From a virus: 28,384 nt of DNA. The notes beneath the pieces were generated by a model. The model was not told the origin of the DNA, searched no databases, and saw only the letters and a list, made by a program, of their open reading frames with translations. Shown one piece after another: positions 1 through 7,586 of this stretch. The first letter of the stretch is position 1; every line of letters starts with the position of its first letter. The translations under genes and the position numbers were made by a program. Location of the stretch: IMG/VR virus record IMGVR_UViG_3300020193_000107, positions 1 through 28,384 of that record; one strand, given 5' to 3'.

Positions 1-780
1 CCGATCGTGACCCACCCCGTGCCGTCGCAGACGACGAGCAAAGCCTGACCGGCCACCAGCGAGATCGTCGTCGCCCCGTCGATCGTCTCCGAGCCGTCGG
101 CGTCGACCGTGATGACGCCTGTCCCGCTGTTACGCACCGCGAACCAAAAGCCGTCCGTCGCCGTCGCCGCGGCGGGCAGCGTGAGCGTCCACGTATTCGA
201 GGTCGCATTGATGACCTTGCGCACGTCGGACGTGGTGAGTGTGTAGTTCGCCGACTTGGCAAGCACCGGGAGGGTCGTCCCCGGCGCGAGGGCAGTGATC
301 GCCTGCTTCACGCGCGCGGCCGTCCAGTGCCGGCGCGTCGTCGCCGTCCCCGCCTCCGCCTCGGCCTGCGACACGGTCGAGAGGAGGTCGCCGATCGTGA
401 CCCACCCCGTGCCGTCGCAGACGACGAGCAAAGCCTGACCGGCCACCAGCGAGATCGTCGTCGCCCCGTCGATCGTCTCCGAGCCGTCGGCGTCGACCGT
501 GATGACGCCTGTCCCGCTGTTACGCACCGCGAACCAGAAGCCGTCCGTCGCCGTCGCCGCAGTGGGCAGCGTGAGCGTCCACGTGCCCGACGACGCATTG
601 ATGACCTTGCGCACGTCGGACGTGGTGAGTGTGTAGTTCGCCGACTTGGCAAGCACCGGGAGGGTCGTCCCCGGCGCGAGGGCAGTGATCGCCTGCTTCA
701 CGCGCGCGGCCGTCCAGGCCCGCCGCGTCGTCGCCGTCCCCGCCTCCGCCTCGGCCTGCGATACGGTCGCGAGGAGGTCG
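1..780. repeat. Tandem duplication, 390-bp unit, two copies
   Basis: Bases 1-390 and 391-780 are almost identical. Differences cluster near 171-173 versus 561-563, 195-202 versus 585-592, and 317-322 versus 707-712. The unit is exactly 130 codons, so the frame of the surrounding gene is kept. The left copy touches the window edge, so more copies may lie outside. Confidence 0.95.
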
Positions 781-899
781 AGGATCTGCGTGATGGTGAG
801 ATACCGCGTGACGTTGTCCGCGCTCTGGTCGGTGGGGATCTTGTCGCCCACGGCTGCGGTCGTGACCGCGGTGAGATCGCGGATCTTCGTCGTCGCCAT
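1..899 (-). CDS. Tail fibre / appendage-like protein, C-terminus cut by the window edge
   Basis: An open frame runs from ATG at 899 to base 1 without a stop, so at least 299 residues are present and the C-terminus is missing. After a head of about 45 residues (starting MATTKIRDLTAV) it consists of a 130-residue module present twice almost identically. Each module has a WTAARVKQAI segment, a KSANYTLTTSDVRKVI segment and Gly/Thr-rich beta-like strands (FWFAVRNSGTGVITVDADGS). Such low-complexity beta repeats downstream of neck genes are typical of phage tail fibres or appendages, but I do not recognise a named family. It follows the 910-2505 gene by 10 bp in the late operon. A receptor-binding or fibre-shaft role is inference. 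Confidence 0.65.
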   Translation of the reverse strand, partial: MATTKIRDLTAVTTAAVGDKIPTDQSADNVTRYLTITQILDLLATVSQAEAEAGTATTRRAWTAARVKQAITALAPGTTLPVLAKSANYTLTTSDVRKVINASSGTWTLTLPTAATATDGFWFAVRNSGTGVITVDADGSETIDGATTISLVAGQALLVVCDGTGWVTIGDLLSTVSQAEAEAGTATTRRHWTAARVKQAITALAPGTTLPVLAKSANYTLTTSDVRKVINATSNTWTLTLPAAATATDGFWFAVRNSGTGVITVDADGSETIDGATTISLVAGQALLVVCDGTGWVTI

Positions 900-909
900 T
901 CCGGCCTCT

Positions 910-2505
910 CTATTTCGCCTGCGCGCCGAGCGGCATGTGATCGACCAGGAGCTGCGAGATGAAGAACCGCGTGCCGTCGACGGCGCCGTATACGTCCTTC
1001 TGGATGCGCGTGCCGACGATGCCGATGGCATAGCTCTCGTTCGTGAGCCCCGGCCCGCTCGGCGTGACGGTGAAGTTGGTCTTGCTGCTCGCCTCGAGGC
1101 TGGCTCCGGCGTCGGTCACGAACTCAGCGCCCGTGTCCGTCACGAGCTGGTACGCGGTCGCGACGAACGCGCCGTCAACCTTGAGGTTGACGGTCACCGA
1201 CTCGGTACTGAGCTGCTTCATGATCAGCCAGCCGCGGTCGTAGCGCTTGAGGCCACGCGCGTTGTCGAAGGGCAGCTCTGGAGTCGTGAAGCCGTTGCTA
1301 TACGCCACGCCGTCGTCAAGGGCCGAGTCCGTGTCCTCGAGCCGACGCAGAAAGCCGTCGTGGCCCCCGACATAGACGCGGAAGTCGCCGGCCGAGGCGC
1401 GGATCACGGCGGAGGCCGACGCGATGCCCGCGGCCGTGTAGTAGTACTGGTGGCGCGCCCACGCTTCTTCGGCGGGGCGGTCGATGAAGTAGACGAGCGC
1501 GGTGTCGACGACGCTCTGGCCCTGGCGGATGACGAAGATTTTGCAGGCGCGGAGCACGGGGTCATAGACCGCGTGCGCGCCGGACGCGAGCAGCGAGCGG
1601 TCGACGTTGTCCTGAATCCACACGTGAATGTGCGCGGGGCGCGCGAGCGAGACGGCCGCGTAGTCGCCCGTGGTCTGCGTCGCGATAATCGAGGCGACGT
1701 CGCCGTCCTCGCCCATGACGATGAGGTCGTTCGGCGTGCGCACGACCAGGCGCTCGGAGGCGACGCCGCCTTCCCACTGCGCGGCCTCGTAGCCCCAGTT
1801 CGTCGACGAGGAGTCGCTGTCCTCGACGAGGTAGGCGCGGGTCTTGCCGATCGGGATCAGCCGGTTGCCGAACTCGGGGAGGGCCACGACGCCGAAGTCG
1901 TCCCCGGTCTCGATCACGAGCGTCGTGACGTTCGCGTCGGAAAAGTCGTCACCGCCGCTCGCCGCGGCGTAGATCTTCTGCGTCTTGCCCGACACCCCAT
2001 AGGCCCAGAGGCGGCGCGACACGCCGCGGCCGTGGACGACCATCTGCTTCGGCCAGGCCGTCCCCGACCAGTCAGTCGGGATGTTTGCGAGATCGCTCGT
2101 CGTTGTCGCGCTCCCGTCCCAGGTCTGCGGCCGGTCGCTGCCGGTGCAGATGTAGAGCGTGTCGTTGAAGGTCGTGAAGTGCGTGACCTTGTCCGCGGTG
2201 AGGCCGCTCTTGAGGACGGTCGAGAAGTCCTTCCAGATCTTGCCGTCGGCCGTCGCGGTCACGATGAACGTGTTGCCGTTGCGCTTGCGGAACTGCGTGA
2301 ACCCCATGACGCGCGACCCGCCACTGATCGCGCTCGCGTTGACCTTCGTGACACCGTTGCGCGTCTCGCGGGCCCCGCGGTGCAGGTTGATGTTCAGCGC
2401 CTCGACCATGCTCTCGGGCGGGATCTGGTCGACGTTCGGGTTGGCGTTCCAGCCGCCACGCACGGCGGGGATCCGGTACGTGCTGCCGGGGTAGACGGAG
2501 GCCAT
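910..2505 (-). CDS. Large neck/tail protein, possibly P22 gp10-like stabilisation (nozzle) protein
   Basis: This 531-residue protein starts at ATG 2505, whose A is shared with the TGA of the upstream adaptor gene (TGATG), so translation is probably coupled. It is rich in short beta segments with Gly/Asp turns, as in a beta-propeller: FTQFRKRNGNTFIVTATADG, then TFNDTLYICTGSDRPQTWDG and HDGFLRRLEDTDSALDDG. No signal peptide or membrane segment is visible. Position directly after a gp4-like adaptor and before a fibre-like gene matches the P22 order gp4-gp10-tail appendage, where gp10 is a propeller closing the tail channel. I see no diagnostic motif, so the gp10 assignment rests mainly on gene order and predicted fold. 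An in-frame ATG at 2742 is rejected because it lies inside the upstream gene. Confidence 0.6.
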   Translation of the reverse strand: MASVYPGSTYRIPAVRGGWNANPNVDQIPPESMVEALNINLHRGARETRNGVTKVNASAISGGSRVMGFTQFRKRNGNTFIVTATADGKIWKDFSTVLKSGLTADKVTHFTTFNDTLYICTGSDRPQTWDGSATTTSDLANIPTDWSGTAWPKQMVVHGRGVSRRLWAYGVSGKTQKIYAAASGGDDFSDANVTTLVIETGDDFGVVALPEFGNRLIPIGKTRAYLVEDSDSSSTNWGYEAAQWEGGVASERLVVRTPNDLIVMGEDGDVASIIATQTTGDYAAVSLARPAHIHVWIQDNVDRSLLASGAHAVYDPVLRACKIFVIRQGQSVVDTALVYFIDRPAEEAWARHQYYYTAAGIASASAVIRASAGDFRVYVGGHDGFLRRLEDTDSALDDGVAYSNGFTTPELPFDNARGLKRYDRGWLIMKQLSTESVTVNLKVDGAFVATAYQLVTDTGAEFVTDAGASLEASSKTNFTVTPSGPGLTNESYAIGIVGTRIQKDVYGAVDGTRFFISQLLVDHMPLGAQAK

Positions 2506-3155
2506 CAGCGGAGGAGCGCCCGCGTCAGCGCCACGTCGAAGCGCGCGGGGGTCGGCGGCCCGCTGTTGAGGGCGCGAACGGTCGTGTGAGCGCCGATCGC
2601 CTGCTGGATCACGGTCGCATCGAGCGCGACGGTATGCATGGGCGCCAGCTTCACCGCGAGCGAGAGCACGATCAGTTCCTCGTACTCGCCGGGGAGCGTG
2701 ACCGTCGTGTCCAGGCTCGCGATCGAGGAGAGCGGCTTCCACGACCAGGCGCGGAAGGTGTAGGCCGCGTCCGGCGGGAGATCGAAGTGGATCTTCCCGC
2801 TCGGGTACTCCGTCGCGTAGTAGAGCCGTGCCGGACGGCCGCGCGTGGCCTTGTCCTCAATGCGCGCCCACTCGTCGAGGCTCATCGACGGATCGACCGG
2901 CGTGTCCACGTTCGCGCTGTCGCGGACGTAGCCCTCCACGATCCGCACGGGCCGCGTCGTGTCGAAGGTGCCCCCACTGCCGATGGTGTAGACGGCCGTC
3001 CCGATCGTCAGCGTGAAGCTCTCGTCGACGACGTTCGGCACCATGAGCCGCTCGGCGCTCCAGCTCGCGAGCGTCCGGTTCAGCACCGTCAGCCCATCGT
3101 CGAGCTGGGTACTCGTCGGCAGACGGATCCCGCAAAGCTGGAGCGCGCCGCTCAC
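2505..3155 (-). CDS. P22 gp4-like head-tail adaptor / tail accessory factor
   Basis: This is a 216-residue protein if begun at GTG 3155. The N-terminus (GALQLCGIRLP, then LDDGLTVLNRTLASWSAERL) and the later LPGEYEELIVLSLAVKLAP segment match what I know of gp4-like adaptors, which bind beneath the portal and retain packaged DNA. The GTG has no ribosome-binding site in range. A perfect AGGAGG (3183-3188) lies 5 nt before an in-frame ATC at 3176, and starting there would add the family-like residues MATARTL. The only upstream in-frame stop is the TAG of the preceding small gene, so no ATG is available. The true start is therefore probably 3176 with a non-standard ATC codon, or ATC is a base error for ATG. 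It overlaps the next gene by one base. Confidence 0.72.
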   Translation of the reverse strand: MSGALQLCGIRLPTSTQLDDGLTVLNRTLASWSAERLMVPNVVDESFTLTIGTAVYTIGSGGTFDTTRPVRIVEGYVRDSANVDTPVDPSMSLDEWARIEDKATRGRPARLYYATEYPSGKIHFDLPPDAAYTFRAWSWKPLSSIASLDTTVTLPGEYEELIVLSLAVKLAPMHTVALDATVIQQAIGAHTTVRALNSGPPTPARFDVALTRALLR

Positions 3156-3185
3156 GAGGGTGCGGGCGGTCGCGATGGTCGCCTC

Positions 3186-3365
3186 CTACGCGCGCGGGCG
3201 CGTGCGGGGTATCGGGCTTTTCCTTGGCGGGGGCGCGCCGTAGCCGCCGTTGCGGAGCGCGCCCTCGGTCGCGGAGAGGCTCACCTCGATCTGAGCGCGC
3301 TGCTGGCGGAGCTGGGCCAGACGGCCCAGCTCGGCCTTGTGCTGCTCGCTCGCGTCTGTCGTCAT
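3186..3365 (-). CDS. Small 59-aa protein between coat and adaptor genes
   Basis: ATG 3365 lies 5 bp after the coat stop codon, and the TAG overlaps the ribosome-binding site of the adaptor gene. The first 35 residues are helical and charged (EQHKAELGRLAQLRQQRAQI, coiled-coil-like); the tail is Pro/Arg-rich (PPPRKSPIPRTRPRA). I do not recognise a family. Small head-associated proteins do occur at this site between coat and neck genes. Tight packing and matching strand support its being real, but a virion role is only inferred. Confidence 0.5.
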   Translation of the reverse strand: MTTDASEQHKAELGRLAQLRQQRAQIEVSLSATEGALRNGGYGAPPPRKSPIPRTRPRA

Positions 3366-3370
3366 TCGCC

Positions 3371-4600
3371 CTACCCGCGCACGCGCGCGGCCCACTCCGG
3401 GCGCAGCGTCTTGTACCCGAACAGGACGTCGATGCGGCACGGGAACTTGTCGTTCGTGATGTCGTACTGCCGCACGATTCGGAGCGAGATGCCGTCATGG
3501 GTCTCGCGCGCGGCGAAGTCCTGGCCCCGCGGCATCTCCAGATCGGCCGTGACCATCGCGAAGGCGTCGCGGTGGTAGAGCAGCGGCTGGATGTACACCG
3601 TGCTGGCGTCGCCGGAGCCGCCGGCGGCGGTGAAGACGACGGCCTTGCCCGCCCCGGCGCTGACGAGCTCGACGTTCTGCGTCGCGCCCGAGGTGGTCGG
3701 GGTCGGGGTCACCGAGACCGTGAGCGCGCCGGCGCCGCTCGCCGTGCCGTCGGCCGTCGCAGCGAACTGCTGAAGATGGCTGTACCGCTGCTTCGTCTCA
3801 GGGTTGACGGCGTAGACGTCCGCGACCTTAAAGACGTCGCCCTGCTTGACCGTGGCGGATGCGTCGAGGCCGGTGATCGCGATCGTGGCCGTGCCGCTCG
3901 TGATGCCGCTCGAGGTGTTGACGACCGGCGTGGTGTCATCGCGGGTGCCGTTCGTGTGCGACGGCACCATGTTCGACTCCCACCACTTCACGCCCGCGGC
4001 CATGCCGATGTAGCCCTCGGCGAAGGCGCGCTCCAGTTCAGAGGCCTTGTGGAAGTAGGTGCTCACGCTGTTGACGAGCGGGAACATCGTCGAGGAGTCG
4101 AGGATGAAATGCCGGTTGCCGTCCGGCGCGAGGCCCTGGCTGACGCGCGCGTTCGCGCGGAGCACGTCCAGGATCGCGTCGGGCTCGGCGTCCGGGTCCG
4201 CGGCCGTGAGGTTGTAGACGTCCTTGTAGACATTGCTCAGGATGATGTACTCCACCTCGGCGGCGAGGCGGGCCATCGCGGGCTCGAGGATCCGCTCCGC
4301 AAAGTCATCGAGGCTCAGCGTGAGCTCGACGGAGCTGAAGTTGATGTCGACGCCCCGCTGCGTCGCGAGGGTGAGCGTCTGGGAGGTCTCGCTCACGTCC
4401 TGCGTGGAGATCGTGGCGCCGCTCCGCACCGTGAACTGGTTGGGCATGCGGACCTTGAGCGAGTCGCCGATCTTGGCACCGGAGCGGGCGAACTGATTGT
4501 CGTACTGCCGGTCGATCGTCTTGACGAACTTCAGGTTGTTGTGCAAGAGCGCCAGCGCTTTGCGCGTGACTTGGGTCGGCGTCAGAATGGTGTTCGCCAC
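3371..4600 (-). CDS. Major capsid protein, P22 coat-protein (gp5) family
   Basis: A 409-residue protein starting at ATG 4600 (MANTILTPTQVTRKALALLH). The N-arm is followed by KIGDSLKVRMPNQFTVRSGA and TLATQRGVDINFSSVELTLS, and by an inserted beta domain around residues 245-310 with VKQGDVFKVADVYAVNPETK and YSHLQQFAATADG. These match my memory of the P22-type HK97-fold coat, whose extra Ig-like I-domain carries similar words. It ends with CRIDVLFGYKTLRPEWAARV, which resembles P22 coat C-termini. Length is close to P22 gp5 (about 430). The order portal-scaffold-coat-adaptor agrees. It is expected to assemble on the scaffold protein encoded upstream. Confidence 0.9.
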   Translation of the reverse strand: MANTILTPTQVTRKALALLHNNLKFVKTIDRQYDNQFARSGAKIGDSLKVRMPNQFTVRSGATISTQDVSETSQTLTLATQRGVDINFSSVELTLSLDDFAERILEPAMARLAAEVEYIILSNVYKDVYNLTAADPDAEPDAILDVLRANARVSQGLAPDGNRHFILDSSTMFPLVNSVSTYFHKASELERAFAEGYIGMAAGVKWWESNMVPSHTNGTRDDTTPVVNTSSGITSGTATIAITGLDASATVKQGDVFKVADVYAVNPETKQRYSHLQQFAATADGTASGAGALTVSVTPTPTTSGATQNVELVSAGAGKAVVFTAAGGSGDASTVYIQPLLYHRDAFAMVTADLEMPRGQDFAARETHDGISLRIVRQYDITNDKFPCRIDVLFGYKTLRPEWAARVRG

Positions 4601-4603
4601 GTC

Positions 4604-4738
4604 TTATCCTCCGACGGCGCGCGGGAGATGCAATGTCACCAGCGCGAGAATTGCGTCGGGGCCGTCGACGATGCCGGCGGCGCGGGCGATCTTCTCGGCG
4701 GTGGGGGTCGGTCGAGGCTGGCTGGCCGCTCTCGCCAT
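4604..4738 (-). CDS. Short 44-aa ORF upstream of coat
   Basis: ATG 4738 opens MARAASQPRPTPTAEKIARA and stops 3 bp before the coat ATG. The spacing and strand suggest co-translation with coat, but the ribosome-binding site is weak (G-rich GGGGGTGCGAG) and the family is unknown. It could be a spurious frame in high-GC DNA. Confidence 0.35.
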   Translation of the reverse strand: MARAASQPRPTPTAEKIARAAGIVDGPDAILALVTLHLPRAVGG

Positions 4739-4896
4739 CTCGCACCCCCCCGGTTTGCGACACGTGACCCGTTCGAGCCGGGTTGCACGAGTCCCCGAGG
4801 GGTTGCTTCGCGTGCTGCCGGGGCGCGAGGCCGGCGCCACTTCGCGCGCTGCGGGGCACAACTCCCGCGCTGCTGCGTGTGCGCGACGATGCACGA

Positions 4897-4924
4897 ATGC
4901 TACAGCAACATGAGTGCTACACAA
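4897..4924 (-). promoter_or_regulatory. Weak candidate promoter ahead of the coat gene
   Basis: The 212-bp gap 4739-4950 between scaffold and the small coat-linked ORF holds no convincing gene. On the minus strand TTGTGT (4919-4924) and TAGCAT (4897-4902) lie 16 bp apart, a partial sigma-70 match. A TGCTACA direct repeat overlaps it. A separate coat promoter would raise coat above portal and terminase, but this is only a candidate. Confidence 0.25.
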
Positions 4925-4950
4925 CAGGTGCCCGCGTCAAGCAAATCTTT

Positions 4951-5763
4951 TTAGAGCCCGAGCGGGTTCTTCTTGAGCCGCTCGATCCGGCGGTTCTTGT
5001 CCCAGGCCATCCACTCGTCGATGGTCATCTTCTCGGGATCTCTGGTCGACGTCGTGGTGGCGCTGACGGGCGCGATCGGGTCCGGGGCGCCGCTGACGCT
5101 TCGGGGCGCCGGAGCGGCGGGGGCCGCGCCGAGCTTCGTCGCCTCGATCTTTCCGAGTTCGCGCCACATCTGCGCGGACGGGAGCTGGCCGATGCGCATG
5201 GCCTCAGCCTGGTTGGAGCCGAGCCAGTACGCGAGCTCGGCGCCCTGCTCGGACGCAAAGATCGCGTCGCGCATCTCCTTCGTGAAGACCGGGCGGTTGA
5301 TGACCTCGTAGACGTCGGCATGCTGCCCGCTCAGGGCCTGGACGCTGGCCGTGAAGGTCTCGGGGGGCGCGGCCTCAGTCGTCGCCCTCTCGGACGGCGT
5401 GCCCGGCGCGGGTGCCGTGTCCCGCTGCCACGCGAGGATCTTGTCCTCATAGGCCACCTGCGCCTGCTGGTATCTGACGGCGTCGACGTAACCCGCGCCA
5501 TCGGTGAACTCGGCGAGGCTCGGCGGCAGCGGGCGCGCGCCGGCGTCGACCTTGCGCTTGAGCGCCGCCAGCTCATGCTCGGCCGCGTCGGCGCGCCGCT
5601 CGGCGTCGCGACGGGCGCGCGTGAGTTCGTCGGCGCGTCGTTTCGCGAGCGTCTCGGTCTCGGGTGAAGGCTCGGCCTCATCGGGCGGGGGCGTGCCGTC
5701 GGCCGGCGCGGGCGTCGGGTTGATCGGCTCGTCGGTGGTCGTCATGTCCTGCGGTGTCGTCAT
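4951..5763 (-). CDS. Capsid scaffolding protein
   Basis: A 270-residue, highly charged protein starting at ATG 5763 behind GGGAGAGGCG. It begins with a disordered Pro/Thr/Glu-rich tail (residues 1-38), then a long coiled coil (AKRRADELTRARRDAERRAD and AALKRKVDAG, about 39-75). The middle has TKEMRDAIFASEQGAELAYW and LGSNQAEAMRIGQLPSAQMW. The C-terminus is basic (IDEWMAWDKNRRIERLKKNP), consistent with the helix-loop-helix that binds coat in P22 scaffold. Position between portal and coat is the standard place for a scaffold gene. Assignment rests on composition, coiled coil and synteny. It would act inside the procapsid and be released on packaging. A second ATG at 5745 is possible. Confidence 0.78.
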   Translation of the reverse strand: MTTPQDMTTTDEPINPTPAPADGTPPPDEAEPSPETETLAKRRADELTRARRDAERRADAAEHELAALKRKVDAGARPLPPSLAEFTDGAGYVDAVRYQQAQVAYEDKILAWQRDTAPAPGTPSERATTEAAPPETFTASVQALSGQHADVYEVINRPVFTKEMRDAIFASEQGAELAYWLGSNQAEAMRIGQLPSAQMWRELGKIEATKLGAAPAAPAPRSVSGAPDPIAPVSATTTSTRDPEKMTIDEWMAWDKNRRIERLKKNPLGL

Positions 5764-5779
5764 CGCCTCTCCCGTTTCG

Positions 5780-7516
5780 TCAGCGCGCGGCCGGGCCGGG
5801 GAGGCGTGACGCGCCGTTCCCGCCCGCGGGTGGGCCCGTGCGCGCGAGCGCGAGCATCTCCTTCGCGACCTCCGCCACCTTCGGCGCGAGTTCGTTGTCG
5901 ACCTGCTCGAAGAGCAGCGGCGCGAGGCCCGGGGCGAGCATCGGCGCGTACTGCATCGACTCGGTGAGCAGGTCGACGTTTTCCTGCCGGCGCGTCGAGT
6001 ACGTGCGCACGTCCGCGACGACGTCGTACTTGCCCAACGTGAGGTCGTTGAGGATCGTCGTCTCGCCCGTCTCGGGCACGGTCACCGCGTAGTTGATGCG
6101 CTCCATGCGGTCCTCGCCCTTTTCGTTGCGCAGCCGCACGATGCGCGCGGTGTCGTAGATCTTCGGGATGAGGTCGATGAGCAGCCGCACGGTCTGGATC
6201 ACCGCGCGCCGGAGATTGTCCGGGAAGTGGTACGTCCCGATCTTCGCGCGCGTCTGCCGGGCGAAGATCGCGCGCGCGGAGCGCTCATACGCCTGCTCGC
6301 CGATCGCGCTCTCGTACATCCCGAGCGTGTCCTTTACGAGGGCGGCCGACATCGTCAGCATGGCTTGGTGGCCCGTGCTCACCTGCGGCGGCGCCTCGCG
6401 CTTCGGGATCACGTTGCCCGTCGGGTCGTAGCGGAGATAGGGCAGGTTCTTCGTATTCGCCTGTCTCCACTCGTCCTCGTATTTGGCGATGCTCTGCGCC
6501 TGGACGATGTACGGCGCCTTCGGCGCGAGGGCGACGGTCTCCGTCGCGGTCGTCCACCAGTAGTTGAACGCGCGCTGGGGGTCTTTGCCGTCGCGGATGA
6601 GCGAGCGCTTGTAGACCTTGCCGTTGACGTTCACGCGGTCGCCGACGGCCTCCACGATCGGGATCTCGCGTCCAGGCCAGTCGCGCTCCTCGAGGATTTG
6701 ATGGCCGGCCATCTTGTACCAGCGGATCGTGTCCGTCTCGACGACGCGCGTCTTCAGGATGCGGAAGCCCTGCGCCGCGAGCACGTCGTGTGTCACGTCC
6801 TTCGTCAGCTCGACGATGCCGATCTGGCCCGACGGGTCTTCGCACTGCGCGATCGTCTTCGTCACGCGCTCTTTCTGGAAGTATTCCGCGATGCGCACCT
6901 TCTTCACTTCGTACCAGAGCGTCCAGTCCTCGCCGCGGCCCTGCCACTCGAAGTCGACGGGTTGGGCGTTGGGGAACTGCGCCGTGAACTCCGATTCCGG
7001 CAGCCAGTCGGTGATGAAGGCGTACATGCCGCGCGGGTCGAGGTAGACGCTGAAGGGGTTCTCGATGCCCTGCAGGCGCAGCTCCTGATCGAAGCTGTCG
7101 TCGCAGTACTGGTTCACGATGCGCCAGTAGCCGAACCCGCCCGCGGCCGCCTGCTCGCCGGCCGTCGCGTAGATCGTCTCGGCGTCGGACAGGTACTCGA
7201 TCTGGCGGATGAGATCCTGAAGGATCGTCGCGGTGGCGAGGTCGCCCTTGTCGTCGACGGGGCGCACCTTCCCTGCGGTACGGTTCTCGCGCTCCTCGTT
7301 CGCGACCTGGGCGAGGAACTTGCGCAGGAGATTCGCCGTCAGGCACGGGCGGCCGTCGAGCTCGCGCTGCCTGCGCGTGTCCTGGTCCCACTGGCCTTCT
7401 TCGACGTTGTAGGCGAACTTGAGATCCTCAAGCGCCGCGGCGCGGATCTCGTCGTCCGCGGTGACGATCATGTGGAAGCGCTCGCGCGCGAGCTCGAGGA
7501 TCTCGTCGTTGGTCAT
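5780..7516 (-). CDS. Portal protein, P22 portal family
   Basis: A 578-residue protein starting at ATG 7516. The N-terminal part carries AYNVEEGQWDQDTRRQRELD and RPCLTANLLRKFLAQVANEE, and the middle NPFSVYLDPRGMYAFITDWL; all resemble P22-like portals that I recognise. The following region has DWPGREIPIVEAVGDRVNVN and RSLIRDGKDPQRAFNYWWTT, and the C-terminal third FARQTRAKIGTYHFPDNLRR and NDLTLGKYDVVADVRTYSTR. It lacks the long helical barrel of P22 gp1 (725 aa). It forms the dodecameric DNA channel at one capsid vertex and docks the terminase encoded just upstream. A GGGAG lies about 11 nt before the ATG, and the ATG overlaps the stop of a 14-codon mini-ORF. Confidence 0.92.
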   Translation of the reverse strand: MTNDEILELARERFHMIVTADDEIRAAALEDLKFAYNVEEGQWDQDTRRQRELDGRPCLTANLLRKFLAQVANEERENRTAGKVRPVDDKGDLATATILQDLIRQIEYLSDAETIYATAGEQAAAGGFGYWRIVNQYCDDSFDQELRLQGIENPFSVYLDPRGMYAFITDWLPESEFTAQFPNAQPVDFEWQGRGEDWTLWYEVKKVRIAEYFQKERVTKTIAQCEDPSGQIGIVELTKDVTHDVLAAQGFRILKTRVVETDTIRWYKMAGHQILEERDWPGREIPIVEAVGDRVNVNGKVYKRSLIRDGKDPQRAFNYWWTTATETVALAPKAPYIVQAQSIAKYEDEWRQANTKNLPYLRYDPTGNVIPKREAPPQVSTGHQAMLTMSAALVKDTLGMYESAIGEQAYERSARAIFARQTRAKIGTYHFPDNLRRAVIQTVRLLIDLIPKIYDTARIVRLRNEKGEDRMERINYAVTVPETGETTILNDLTLGKYDVVADVRTYSTRRQENVDLLTESMQYAPMLAPGLAPLLFEQVDNELAPKVAEVAKEMLALARTGPPAGGNGASRLPGPAAR

Positions 7517-7586
7517 CGTCCGAGCATCTCCCGCAAGAGCGTCGTGGGGTCATTCATGCCCGGACCCACGTCAGCCTCGTCGTCAC
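7513..7586 (-). other. Ladder of two mini-ORFs bridging terminase and portal
   Basis: The 66-bp gap between terL and portal is spanned by two overlapping mini-ORFs. GTG 7586 overlaps the terL stop and encodes 10 codons (VTTRLTWVRA) to TGA 7554. ATG 7557 overlaps that stop and encodes 14 codons (MNDPTTLLREMLGR) to TGA 7513, which overlaps the portal ATG. Ribosomes could stay coupled through the gap. The peptides themselves may have no function. Confidence 0.3.

Noticed and set aside
646-2589. Very long plus-strand open frame opposite the neck/tail genes, and similar long antisense frames at 3224-4954, 6227-8665 and 19778-20788
   Set aside because: They mirror real minus-strand genes in GC-rich DNA, have no ribosome-binding sites and contain Arg/Ala/Gly-rich nonsense typical of antisense frames.
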